Of a stretch of 64,000 bases of DNA, positions 43,296 to 51,423 are shown piece by piece (position 1 is the stretch's first letter; each line of letters starts with the position of its first letter). This DNA comes from Oceanobacillus jeddahensis (GTDB taxonomy: Bacteria > Bacillota > Bacilli > Bacillales > Amphibacillaceae), in the NCBI RefSeq assembly GCF_000750635.1, contig NZ_CCDM010000002.1:248001-312000 (forward strand), given 5' to 3'. The translations under genes were made by a program, and so were the position numbers. Under the pieces are notes generated by a model that ran no database searches, had not been told where the DNA came from, and saw only the letters and a program-made list of their open reading frames with translations.

Positions 43296-45086
43296 TTATC
43301 CCTCATAAATTTGTTTATCTTTTAAAATAGCTAAGGTTATTTCTGTTGCAATACTTCCAGAGGCATTATCCTCATCCTGTATATTGGTTGCGAAGAAATA
43401 TGTGTTGGTGTCTGTTTCAACAAATCCAACAAACCAGCCATTTATATCCTTGCCGTTTACGTTACCAGTTCCCGTTTTTCCATAGAGGGCATTGCCATCC
43501 TTTTCTTCCATTTGTAAGGCATCTTTGACAGCTTGAATATGTTCTTCCTGAAAATTGAAGTGATTGTTATAAAATGCTTGTAATAACTCCACCTGCTCCA
43601 CTGGCGAAATTTTCAAGGTGGATTCCAGCCAGTACTGATCGTTTCCGCTAGAAATATCCTGGTTTCCATAATCGATATGATTTAGATAGGCTTGAATGCT
43701 GTCTAAGCCCATTTCTTGATCAAGTTGCTGGAAATACCAGTTAACAGAACGGTTTAAAGCCGTTTCCAGATTTTGATCTTGGTTCCATTGGTCATAAGGC
43801 TGTTCTGTACCATCCCACTCGAAGGTGCTCTGTTCCGTTGTGATGATGTTCTCTTCTAATCCAAATAAAGCACTATAGATTTTGTAGGTAGAATCCGGAG
43901 AAACTCTTTGTGTGCTCTGCTCTTTATTATAGATCTGATAAGTATCTTCCTGCATATCGTATAAAACAAAACTACCATCGTAATTTTGAAAGTAGGCGCT
44001 GAGATCTTCTTCGTTTATTTGTTGATTATGGTTAAATGACGTATATCGATCGTTGTCGTTTGCCATCACAGAAGCTAGCGGCATCTGTGCAACTATAAAT
44101 AATCCTGCCAGCAGAAAGATACCAATGCTTCTAGCATGCTGTAATTTAGAGTCTGCTTGAAAAGAAGCAATTTCTATAATTCGTTTTTTGATTTGCTTTT
44201 TAGATCCATTTATTTGGTTTGCCAGTTTATTGTACTGAGGTGTAGGAGATTTATCGACAAAATGGATGATTGTATTTCCGTATTTTTTATAGCTTTGCTC
44301 ATCTAAAGATGTTAGTACAGCGTGATCACATGCAATCTCCCGGTCTAGGCGCATTGCCTTAAATGCAATCCAAATCAACGGATTGAACCAGTAGATGATT
44401 TGAAAGAAAACCATCAAATAGTTGGTAGAAATATCCTTGTATTTATAATGATTTAATTCATGCAAAAAGATATGCTTGATATCCTCATGAGATAGCCATT
44501 CTTCAAAATTTGCAGGTAAGACGACAAAGGTTTTAGCCAACCCAAATGCCAGTGGAGAACGCACTCTATTTGAAATACCTAATGTGATATTTTTTGAGAT
44601 ATTTAATTGCTGTTTGGATTGTATAAATAGGTCAATAATTTCTTTGTTTTCCACTTGGGAAACAGACTTCTTAATTCTTCTTAAATTCAACCACGCTCGT
44701 ATAGCAAAAATGGTTAATATGAGAGCTCCAGCAACCCATATACCGAGGACAGTCCCATTTAACAGTTCTGTATTCGTTTGTGTAACGGTTACGGAAAAAT
44801 CCTGCATCCAACTAGCATTTGTTCCTTCTGTTCCACTTACTTCGCTGTTTATGGAAGCAGAGCCTCCATTGGGAGATGGACTGCCCGTAAAAGAAGTGAA
44901 TAAATTACCAGAAGGGAGCAAATGGGCAGGTATAAATGGAATGACCAGTGCAGCGAGCAATAAATACCATAGATTATATTGCCATTTTGCGGATAATTGT
45001 TTTTGGAATAGCTTTTTAATAAGCAATATAAACCCAATAGTAATGGAAGAAATGATGAAACCTGTAAGAAGCGTTGTTACAAACAT
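43296..45086 (-). CDS. blaR1: BlaR1/MecR1-type beta-lactam sensor-transducer
   Basis: 596 residues. Four membrane segments and an M56 zinc protease domain (HELNHYKYKD, REIACDHAVL), then an external penicillin-binding sensor with STYK as the acylated Ser and the KTG-type GKTGTGNVNGKDINGWFVGF. Beta-lactam acylation outside activates the protease inside, which leads to BlaI cleavage. ATG 45086 has GGAG 10 nt upstream; the frame opens at 45101. Divergent from bla. Confidence 0.9.
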   Translation of the reverse strand: MFVTTLLTGFIISSITIGFILLIKKLFQKQLSAKWQYNLWYLLLAALVIPFIPAHLLPSGNLFTSFTGSPSPNGGSASINSEVSGTEGTNASWMQDFSVTVTQTNTELLNGTVLGIWVAGALILTIFAIRAWLNLRRIKKSVSQVENKEIIDLFIQSKQQLNISKNITLGISNRVRSPLAFGLAKTFVVLPANFEEWLSHEDIKHIFLHELNHYKYKDISTNYLMVFFQIIYWFNPLIWIAFKAMRLDREIACDHAVLTSLDEQSYKKYGNTIIHFVDKSPTPQYNKLANQINGSKKQIKKRIIEIASFQADSKLQHARSIGIFLLAGLFIVAQMPLASVMANDNDRYTSFNHNQQINEEDLSAYFQNYDGSFVLYDMQEDTYQIYNKEQSTQRVSPDSTYKIYSALFGLEENIITTEQSTFEWDGTEQPYDQWNQDQNLETALNRSVNWYFQQLDQEMGLDSIQAYLNHIDYGNQDISSGNDQYWLESTLKISPVEQVELLQAFYNNHFNFQEEHIQAVKDALQMEEKDGNALYGKTGTGNVNGKDINGWFVGFVETDTNTYFFATNIQDEDNASGSIATEITLAILKDKQIYEG

Positions 45087-45354
45087 GATTTTTATCTCCA
45101 TTCTTCAGCCATGGTAATTAGAGCCATTTACTGATAGTTTTTTGTAGTAAAGAAAGTATATTTATATTTCTTTCTGCATAAGTGCAGCTAAAGGTTTGCA
45201 TTCAAGAGTATAAGGGCTTTTAAGAAAGAAAATTACACTTTCAAGTTTCCCTTTAACAAATGCTAAATTTTTGAAATTACATTTGTAATATATTAAATTC
45301 TAGCATGCTAAGGTAAAGTTATCAAACCTATAATTAGAAAGGGAAAAATAGGAA

Positions 45355-45383
45355 TTGACATACTAAGACTACGTGTGTAGTAT
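45355..45383 (+). promoter_or_regulatory. bla promoter
   Basis: -35 TTGACA (45355-45360), 17-bp spacer, -10 TAGTAT (45378-45383), 42 bp from the beta-lactamase start. BlaI operator 1 overlaps its -10 box. The rest of the 45087-45354 stretch is AT-rich and presumably holds the blaR1 promoter; I could not find a clear second dyad there. Confidence 0.8.
45368..45381. promoter_or_regulatory. BlaI operator 1
   Basis: Dyad ACTAC-GTGT-GTAGT, similar to the TACA/TGTA-type Bla/Mec boxes, overlapping the bla -10 region so that repressor binding blocks transcription. Confidence 0.7.
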
Positions 45384-45386
45384 TGT

Positions 45387-45400
45387 ATTACAAACGTAGT
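45387..45400. promoter_or_regulatory. BlaI operator 2
   Basis: Imperfect dyad ATTAC-AAAC-GTAGT, 19 bp downstream of operator 1, just after the transcription start. Twin spacing by about two helical turns suits cooperative repressor binding. Confidence 0.6.
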
Positions 45401-45425
45401 CAAAATGATTTTAGGAGGATTTTAA

Positions 45426-46343
45426 ATGATACATTTTCAAGATGTTTTTACTAAGAGATGGCTAGCTATCCTATTATTCGTTAGCTTGATAGGGTTAGCG
45501 GGTTGCTCTGATGAGGGCGAGGCTAGTGATGGAACTTCAGAACAGGCATCACAAAGCGAAGAAGCTTTTAAAGAGCTGGAAGAGGAATTTGACGCAAGGC
45601 TTGGTGTGTATGCGATTGATACCGAAACGGATCAGACAGTTTCCTATCGTTCAGATGAAAGATTTGCCTATGCTTCTACTTTTAAAGTTTTAGCTGCAGG
45701 GGCTATTTTACAAATAGCCTCCATGGACGACTTAGAGAAAGTCATTACGTATTCGGAAGATGATTTAGTAACTTATTCTCCAGTGACGGAGGAGCATGTA
45801 GATGATGGGATGAAACTGAAAGAAATCATGGAAGCTGCTATTCGCTACAGTGATAATACAGCAGGAAATCTTTTGTTAGAAGAGCTTGGAGGACCAGATG
45901 GACTGGAAGAAATATTAAGAGAAAATGGTGATGAAATCATAGAGATGGATCGGATGGAGACGGATTTAAATGAAGCTGCTCCAGGAGATACTAGGGACAC
46001 AAGCACACCAAAAGCACTTGCCGAAAGTTTGCAAACTTATGTGCTAAGTGATTTGCTTCCTGAAGACAAACAGGATTTGCTAATAGATTGGATAACAGGA
46101 AATGAAGCGGGAGATACGTTGATTCGTGCTGGCGTTCCAGAAGATTGGGAAGTAGGAGATAAGAGCGGAGCAGGAGGCTACGGCACAAGAAATGATATTG
46201 CTGTGGTATGGCCTTCTGATCAGAAAGAGCCGATTATTATCTCCGTTTTATCCAGTCGTGATTCAGAGGATGCTGATTATGATGATGCATTAATTGAAAA
46301 AGCAGCTGAGCGTGTCATGGAACAGTTGCAGGATAAAGAATAA
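45426..46343 (+). CDS. bla: Class A beta-lactamase, lipoprotein form
   Basis: 305 residues. Signal peptide with lipobox LAGC (Cys27), so membrane-anchored outside. Catalytic Ser84 in STFK, the SDN loop in YSDNTAGN, the Glu of the omega loop in METDLNEA, and KSG (DKSGAGGYGTRND) in place of the usual KTG. Hydrolyses penicillins; KSG is found in some bacillary enzymes. TAGGAGG precedes the ATG. Followed after 15 nt by the PBP gene, one operon under BlaI. Confidence 0.93.
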   Translation: MIHFQDVFTKRWLAILLFVSLIGLAGCSDEGEASDGTSEQASQSEEAFKELEEEFDARLGVYAIDTETDQTVSYRSDERFAYASTFKVLAAGAILQIASMDDLEKVITYSEDDLVTYSPVTEEHVDDGMKLKEIMEAAIRYSDNTAGNLLLEELGGPDGLEEILRENGDEIIEMDRMETDLNEAAPGDTRDTSTPKALAESLQTYVLSDLLPEDKQDLLIDWITGNEAGDTLIRAGVPEDWEVGDKSGAGGYGTRNDIAVVWPSDQKEPIIISVLSSRDSEDADYDDALIEKAAERVMEQLQDKE

Positions 46344-46358
46344 TAGGAAGGTGGAATC

Positions 46359-48353
46359 ATGAAAAGCTGTCGAACAATTGTTTTAATTGTACTGACACTT
46401 ATGATAACAGCAGGTTGTATGAAGCAAGAGGAGCCTTCGGAAATATTTGATGATTATCTTTCTAATTGGGAGAATAGAGATTTTTCTGCTATGTATGAGC
46501 AGCTTTCCGAAGAGGTGAAAAATAGAATAACGGAAGAAGCGTTTATCGAACGATATGAAAATATATATGATGGAATAGAAGCTGAGGATTTACAGGTGAC
46601 GTCAGCAGCAGATTCAGAAGAGCAGTTTGAGCCAGATGAAGATCTCATTACTATTCCATATATTGTAGAGATGAACACCACCGCTGGTTCCATTGAATAT
46701 AGGCATCAACTGACATTAGAACAAGGTGATGAGGGAGCTTGGCTGGTCAAATGGAATTCGTCACAGATTTTTCCACAGTTAGGGTCGGAAGATAAAGTGA
46801 AGGTGAGCACATTAGAGGCAGAAAGGGGAGAGTTAAAGGACAAGAGTGGAACCGGGCTTGCAGTCAACAAAGAAGCAAATATCATAGGCGTCATCCCAGC
46901 TGAGCTTGAAGAAGAAAGTCAAACAAAAGAGAAGCTGGCTGAACGCTTGGATATTTCTGTAGAAGAAATAGACAAAGCACTTGAAGCATCCTGGGTAACA
47001 CCCGAAGTATTTGTACCGATAAAAACATTGCCAATGGAAGAAGATGATGTCGAAGCTTATGTAGAGCTTCCGGGAGTAAGCTCCCGAGTAGAAACGGTTC
47101 GTACCTATCCGCTGGGAGCTTCAGCAGCTCATTTAACAGGCTATGTACGGGAAATATCTGCAGAACAGCTGGAAGAACTGGATGGTTATGCTGCGGGAGA
47201 TGTGATTGGAAACGCCGGACTGGAAAAGATATATGAAGATAAATTACGAGGAGAAAATGGGACTCATATTTATATCAGCAATGCAGAAGGTGACGTGAAA
47301 GAATCGTTAGCCAAAAAAGAACCAGTTGATGGAGAGGACGTGCAGTTAACCGTTGACGCTGCATTGCAACAAGAAGTATATAACCAATTTGAAGGCGATG
47401 CAGGAACTTCTGTAGCTTTAGATCCGCATACAGGAGATGTTTTATCCTTAGTCAGCTCGCCTGCTTACGACCCAAATGCTTTTGTAAGAGGCTTATCAGA
47501 CGAACAGTGGGAAAAATGGAGTGAAGATCCGGAAGAGCCATTCTTAAATCGCTTTACAAGTCGTTATGCGCCAGGATCGGTATTTAAAACGATAACAGCA
47601 TCTATCGGGCTGGAAACCGGAGTTACAAATCCGGACAAGGTCAGGCAAATTGATGGACTTCATTGGACAAAGGACAATTCATGGGGAGATTATTATGTCA
47701 CACGTGTACATGATAAAGCGAACGTTAATCTGCGCGATGCCTTTGTTCATTCTGATAATATCTATTTTGCGCAGGAAGCCCTGGAAATGGGGAAAGAAAC
47801 CTTTTTAGAAGAGACAGCAGCTTTTGGATTTGGAGAAGAAATTCCATTTCCTTTTACTATTCCAGCCTCTAACCTGACAAACAATGGAGAAATCGATCAT
47901 GAAGTGCAGCTTGCCGATACGGCCTATGGACAAGGCCAAGTTTTGATGAGCCCACTGCATCTTGCATTGACATATACGCCATACCTGAATGAAGGAGACA
48001 TGTTGTATCCTTCTCTAATTGAAGCGGATGAGCTTAAGGTTTGGAAGGAAAATCTGATCAGCGAAGAAACCGCTGATCTGGTAAAAGAGAATCTGATTCA
48101 GGTAGTCGAAAGCCCAGAAGGTACGGCACATAGTACGTATATCCCTGAGGCGGTCATTGGAGGAAAATCTGGAACAGCAGAGATTAAAGGAAGTAAAGAA
48201 GATGACAATGGAAATGAAAATGGCTGGTTTGTCGGCTTTGAGGAGGGCGATTCTGACATATTATTGGTCATGATGGTGGAAGATGTGAAGGACCGCGGTG
48301 GCAGCGGTTATGTGATTTCGAAGGCTAAAAATGTTTTTGAGTATATGGAGTAG
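46359..48353 (+). CDS. MecA-like class B penicillin-binding protein
   Basis: 664-residue lipoprotein (lipobox TAGC). Domains: MecA-N/NTF2-like (about 25-140), PBP dimerisation (150-320) and transpeptidase (340-660). The catalytic Ser407 is in GSVFK, SxN in HSDNIYF and KSG in GGKSGTAEI. It matches the PBP3/PBP2a class, typically of low beta-lactam affinity. It crosslinks peptidoglycan while other PBPs are inhibited. Co-transcribed with bla and so inducible via BlaR1. B. subtilis PbpC has the same layout but usually without this regulation. Confidence 0.88.
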   Translation: MKSCRTIVLIVLTLMITAGCMKQEEPSEIFDDYLSNWENRDFSAMYEQLSEEVKNRITEEAFIERYENIYDGIEAEDLQVTSAADSEEQFEPDEDLITIPYIVEMNTTAGSIEYRHQLTLEQGDEGAWLVKWNSSQIFPQLGSEDKVKVSTLEAERGELKDKSGTGLAVNKEANIIGVIPAELEEESQTKEKLAERLDISVEEIDKALEASWVTPEVFVPIKTLPMEEDDVEAYVELPGVSSRVETVRTYPLGASAAHLTGYVREISAEQLEELDGYAAGDVIGNAGLEKIYEDKLRGENGTHIYISNAEGDVKESLAKKEPVDGEDVQLTVDAALQQEVYNQFEGDAGTSVALDPHTGDVLSLVSSPAYDPNAFVRGLSDEQWEKWSEDPEEPFLNRFTSRYAPGSVFKTITASIGLETGVTNPDKVRQIDGLHWTKDNSWGDYYVTRVHDKANVNLRDAFVHSDNIYFAQEALEMGKETFLEETAAFGFGEEIPFPFTIPASNLTNNGEIDHEVQLADTAYGQGQVLMSPLHLALTYTPYLNEGDMLYPSLIEADELKVWKENLISEETADLVKENLIQVVESPEGTAHSTYIPEAVIGGKSGTAEIKGSKEDDNGNENGWFVGFEEGDSDILLVMMVEDVKDRGGSGYVISKAKNVFEYME

Positions 48354-48364
48354 AAAATAAAAAT

Positions 48365-48417
48365 TCACCAGAAGCATCTTGTTAAATCTCGTTCAAGTTA
48401 CTTCTGGTGACTGTTTT
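48365..48417 (+). terminator. Terminator of bla-PBP operon
   Basis: Perfect 10-bp stem (48365-48374 with 48401-48410), 26-nt loop, modest T tail, 11 bp after the PBP stop codon. Confidence 0.55.
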
Positions 48418-48436
48418 ACATGGATTCCCAACGGGT

Positions 48437-48658
48437 CTATTCTCCACCCTCAAAAATGTCCTCAACCTTGTCATCATCAGAACCATCTTCACTATCATTT
48501 TCCTCTGTCTCTCCTGATTCATTTCCATCTTCGTTCCCATTCTCTTCTTGAGGTGGTTCCTGATTTTCTGGTTCTTCATTTTCATCACTCTGACATGCTC
48601 CGAGAATAAGCATTAATGAAACTCCCAAAGCTGCAAGATAAGATTTTTCCAACCTCAT
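48437..48658 (-). CDS. Small acidic lipoprotein (73 aa)
   Basis: 73 residues: signal peptide with lipobox LGAC (Cys22), followed by a mature part made almost wholly of Glu, Asp, Asn, Gly and Ser. GAAGGAGTG precedes the ATG. No family can be assigned to such low-complexity sequence. It would be an acidic tail tethered outside the membrane. Similar in style to the lipoprotein at 30000. Convergent with the PBP gene. Confidence 0.65.
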   Translation of the reverse strand: MRLEKSYLAALGVSLMLILGACQSDENEEPENQEPPQEENGNEDGNESGETEENDSEDGSDDDKVEDIFEGGE

Positions 48659-48719
48659 GATGTATCACTCCTTCTAAAGTATGCTTGTACCCGATTTTAA
48701 CAAAGAAAATCAGAAAAAT

Positions 48720-49154
48720 TCATTTTGTTAATAAATTGTAAAGGGCTTCAGGTACAAGACATAGTTTTCCATTTTGAAAAGCGGATAGAGGCTTCCACAT
48801 TGCATGGTGTATTTTCCCATCATCCTCTTTTACAAGTAATACAGACTGATCATATATGGACTTATCAATAAATTCACCATCATAGACTTGAACAATTTCA
48901 TGGCCTGTTTCGCCATCGAAAGTAAAAATATTTTCAATCGTACCGAGAAATTGAAGGTTAGCAATATCTGCATCTAATTCTTCTTTCGCTTCTCTTATCA
49001 AGGTGTCCGAACTTTTTTCTCCAAATTCAATTCCTCCACCAATTGGTCTGTAAAAGAAGTTTTCCTTCACCGAATCATAACCTTCAGCAACAAGGATTGT
49101 TTCGTCTTTTTTAAATAGACAAATGGCGATTGGACGTATGGTTCCTTTTCGCAT
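48720..49154 (-). CDS. Nudix hydrolase
   Basis: 144 residues with the Nudix box GGGIEFGEKS followed by REAKEELDA, which differs slightly at its end from the consensus (ELDAD for EExGU). ATG 49154 follows GAGGAGG; the longer frame to 49169 lacks a site. The C-terminal part (VQVYDGEFIDKSIYD, KPLSAFQNGKLCLVPEAL) resembles members acting on nucleotide sugars or NTPs. Substrate unknown; unrelated in detail to the Nudix at 18282. Confidence 0.85.
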   Translation of the reverse strand: MRKGTIRPIAICLFKKDETILVAEGYDSVKENFFYRPIGGGIEFGEKSSDTLIREAKEELDADIANLQFLGTIENIFTFDGETGHEIVQVYDGEFIDKSIYDQSVLLVKEDDGKIHHAMWKPLSAFQNGKLCLVPEALYNLLTK

Positions 49155-49278
49155 TGAAATCCTCCTCAATGGTTTATTGATAATTGATTTTTAAGTTGGT
49201 ACAGGGGGGAATAGATGGATTTAGACGTTGAAACATGTTTGTTTTATGGTGTATTCGATATATCAATAGTATTCGGGT

Positions 49279-49291
49279 AACTCAAGGGTGG
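49279..49291 (+). promoter_or_regulatory. Leader segment complementary to toxin 3' end
   Basis: The 13-base segment AACTCAAGGGTGG is the exact reverse complement of 49406-49418, at the end of the small toxin-like gene. In the mRNA these would pair 5' to 3', and the pairing competes with the terminator arm at 49400-49410. Confidence 0.55.
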
Positions 49292-49324
49292 TTGGCACAC
49301 TCTCATTAGACAGGAGGTGATGCT

Positions 49325-49420
49325 ATGACAGTATTTGAAAGTCTAATGCTAGCGGTTGCTTTTGCCAGTTTAATATTAGCACTGACAGATAATCAAAAAA
49401 ATAACCCACCCTTGAGTTGA
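49325..49420 (+). CDS. Putative holin-like (type I) toxin peptide, 31 aa
   Basis: 31-residue frame too short for usual ORF calling. It starts MTVFESLMLAVAFASLILAL, the signature of small Hol-Tox/type I toxin peptides of Firmicutes, with one membrane helix and a short polar tail. AGGAGGTG lies 6 nt before the ATG. Leader (49279-49291) and 3' end (49406-49418) are complementary, typical of type I toxin mRNAs that fold into an inactive form. The tail is short, so it may be a decayed member. Confidence 0.65.
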   Translation: MTVFESLMLAVAFASLILALTDNQKNNPPLS

Positions 49421-49443
49421 GAGCTCGATTCGGTGGGTTATTT
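49399..49443 (-). terminator. Terminator shared with candidate antisense RNA
   Basis: An 11-bp stem (49400-49410 with 49432-49442). The minus strand ends in seven T residues (complement of the A run at 49394-49400) while the plus-strand tail is weak. It therefore looks like the end of a leftward antisense RNA overlapping the toxin gene, as in par/Fst-type type I loci. No convincing promoter for that RNA was found. Confidence 0.5.
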
Positions 49444-49660
49444 TCGTAATCGGTGCTAACCCCCTTGCAGGGATCCTAGCTATTGTAGACCGCTAGCGTT
49501 CGCAACACTGGTGATCTTTATAACTTATGTGCTTCTACTGTAAATATACACTCCTTATTATTATCTGTAAAATGACCTAAACGCGGCGATTCATTTATTT
49601 TACTGCATAGGAAATTATAGAATTATTGCCTTGTGGATAACTATTTATAGTAAAACAGCC
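49443..49660. other. Gene-free stretch right of toxin locus
   Basis: No supported coding frame. It would contain the promoter and body of any antisense RNA to the toxin. It includes a short GC-rich inverted element at 49453-49510 (CTAGC and GCTAG repeats) of unknown role. Confidence 0.4.
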
Positions 49661-49820
49661 ACGTCCAGCTCCGAGCGCCAAAAACTAGGAGATTTCACGT
49701 CGCGCCCTACGATAAGTCAACATCGGTTCGTCACCTCACCGTGTTTCCTTTATCTCAGTTGCGCCGCTCCAATCTCTACGTTTTTAAACAGGCGCTCTGC
49801 GCTTTTGTTCCTGAGATACA
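49660..49820. repeat. GC-rich repeat-like module of a second type
   Basis: A block of higher GC than its surroundings. It starts at CACGTCCAGCTCCGAGCGCC and ends at GGCGCTCTGCGCTTTTGTTC. Its terminal sequences resemble a family of intergenic repeats common in Bacillaceae (from memory; not tested). It directly abuts full copy 3 of the structured repeat, making a composite of two elements. Confidence 0.5.
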
Positions 49821-49835
49821 AAACTTTCTTAAACA

Positions 49836-50063
49836 ATAAAACGAAACTTCATTCAGTGGGAGTTTTTCGACGCACAACTCTTTACGATGGGACGAGTAAT
49901 CGCAACCCCAGGACGTCGCGAACTTAGTCTGCTTCCTTCATTCTCCCACTGAATTAACCTTAGTGATTCAGGGAGTTAGCACCCGTTATCTCCCGCCTAA
50001 ATAAATTCATTCTTACTCTTTATTTGGAGGCGGGAGTTTTACGGGCGGTTCTCCGTGATAAAA
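49836..50063 (-). repeat. Dispersed structured repeat, full copy 3 (228 bp, inverted)
   Basis: Inverse of copies 1 and 2, from ATAAAACGAAACTTC to CTCCGTGATAAA. Read in element orientation the outer helix is CGCCCGT/ACGGGTG, where copy 2 has CGTCCGT/ACGGACG; the inner arm is CTCCCGCCT/AGGCGGGAG; and the GGGGC/GCCCC helix is GGGGT/GTCCC, still fully pairable through G-U. It also keeps CAGTGGGAG/CTCCCACTG and CGACG/CGTCG. Confidence 0.85.
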
Positions 50064-50118
50064 GATCAGAATGACTATTTTAATAAACTAAGCATACAGC
50101 TGCTCAAGAAAAAAGAAT

Positions 50119-51285
50119 TCAAGGACGCTTATCCCAAGGCTCTACTGTCCCAATAATTTTTACTTCCCAATCATACGTAATAGCGTCAATTATTCCATCG
50201 CTGATTTCTTTGTTTGTTAACCATCTGGAATGTTCTTTGTCTAAAATAAACCCCAGCTGAATTTGTCTGTACTGGCAACCAGGATAGGTCTTTACAGCAG
50301 TATTTTTAATTTGATTTAAGTTAGAGCTGCTTCCTAATACGTGATAGAGTTTCCAGGATGGACTTTCCTTGGCAACTTCATAACTGATAATATCCAATGC
50401 ATTGTTCGAATTAGAATGAATCCACGCAATGACTAAATCGATTGGGCCGTTTTGAATGATGGTTGCCCTAATCTTTTCTTTCAGCGCTGCACTATCTTTG
50501 TAGTCAACGAATAACGGGGTAATAGAAGAATCTGGATTAGCCTTATTTATCACTCGTTCCATTTTAGCTTCGTTGCGCGCGACGATGGAGACTTTAGACC
50601 TGTCAGCAAGCCATAAGGATGCTCCAGATAGCATTCCCGTTCCACCAATAATTAAGGCATGTACAGGGAGTCCTTTTATTTTGTTATTTATGGTTTCCAG
50701 CCATGCATGCTTCCCGTTAAATTGCTGACTTAATGAATGATACAGCCACTTTATTTCACGCTTTTTTAGAACAGGAAGCAACCGCTCTAAATCTTTATTA
50801 TCTTTCTCTCTGATAACAGAACTGCCGCCTTTATATAATAATTGTATCTCCGGTTTTATATAAGGAATACCACCGTCAGTGGTTATTCCAATCTCGTTGA
50901 CAGGCCGTCTAATCTGGTTATCTCTTTTATATATCCATTCGTTATCCTCAGTCTCTATCAGCATGATTTCAAATAACCAGCTTGTGCCAAGCTTCTTTCT
51001 TACCCAAAGACTGTCAGATGTTCCGGTTCGTTTCTCTGAATCATCCAGTTTTGTCAAAATGCCGTTATTAGCAACGAATAATTCGTAGCTATCATCCAGA
51101 TACTTTTTTAATACAGGGAAATCTTTGCTTCTAATAAGAATATCTATATCTTCATGTTTTCTTGTTTGCTTTCCGTAATGCAAATCGAGTGCCCAGCCGC
51201 CAGCAATACACCATGAAATAGGGATGCCTTTCATTAAATGATTTATTTCTTCAACAGATAAGGTGTTCCAAGAATGATGCTGCAA
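50119..51285 (-). CDS. Fused aminoglycoside-nucleotidyltransferase-like and SDR-like protein
   Basis: 388 residues in one frame. Residues 1-~200 match the ANT(2'')-like nucleotidyltransferase fold: WCIAGGWALDLHYGKQTRKHEDIDILI has the GG...hDhDh catalytic Asp pair, followed by the PYIKPEIQLLYKG and DLERLLPVL blocks. Residues ~208-388 are a short-chain-dehydrogenase-like Rossmann domain, ALIIGGTGMLSGASLWL, with VAWIHSNSNNALDI and YRQIQLGFI. TTG 51285 has GGAGGG upstream. The two parts are normally separate proteins. Function of the fusion is unknown. Confidence 0.78.
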   Translation of the reverse strand: MQHHSWNTLSVEEINHLMKGIPISWCIAGGWALDLHYGKQTRKHEDIDILIRSKDFPVLKKYLDDSYELFVANNGILTKLDDSEKRTGTSDSLWVRKKLGTSWLFEIMLIETEDNEWIYKRDNQIRRPVNEIGITTDGGIPYIKPEIQLLYKGGSSVIREKDNKDLERLLPVLKKREIKWLYHSLSQQFNGKHAWLETINNKIKGLPVHALIIGGTGMLSGASLWLADRSKVSIVARNEAKMERVINKANPDSSITPLFVDYKDSAALKEKIRATIIQNGPIDLVIAWIHSNSNNALDIISYEVAKESPSWKLYHVLGSSSNLNQIKNTAVKTYPGCQYRQIQLGFILDKEHSRWLTNKEISDGIIDAITYDWEVKIIGTVEPWDKRP

Positions 51286-51423
51286 AAAATCCCTCCTCTA
51301 TATATTTCTCATATAATTGTAGGTCTTTTACAGTTTATTGTAAAAGCGTTTGCATAAATAGATAAGATAGCACATACATTTTCACTCGGACGGATATATG
51401 GCTATTTTCTGAAATGAATATCT

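Noticed and set aside
48382..48588. 68-codon minus-strand frame overlapping the small acidic lipoprotein
   Set aside because: Alternative frame of the lipoprotein gene; the lipobox frame with AAGGAG is clearly the real one.
49500..49600. Promoter for the antisense RNA to the toxin
   Set aside because: Candidate -35/-10 pairs on the minus strand had poor boxes or wrong spacing; not reported as a feature.
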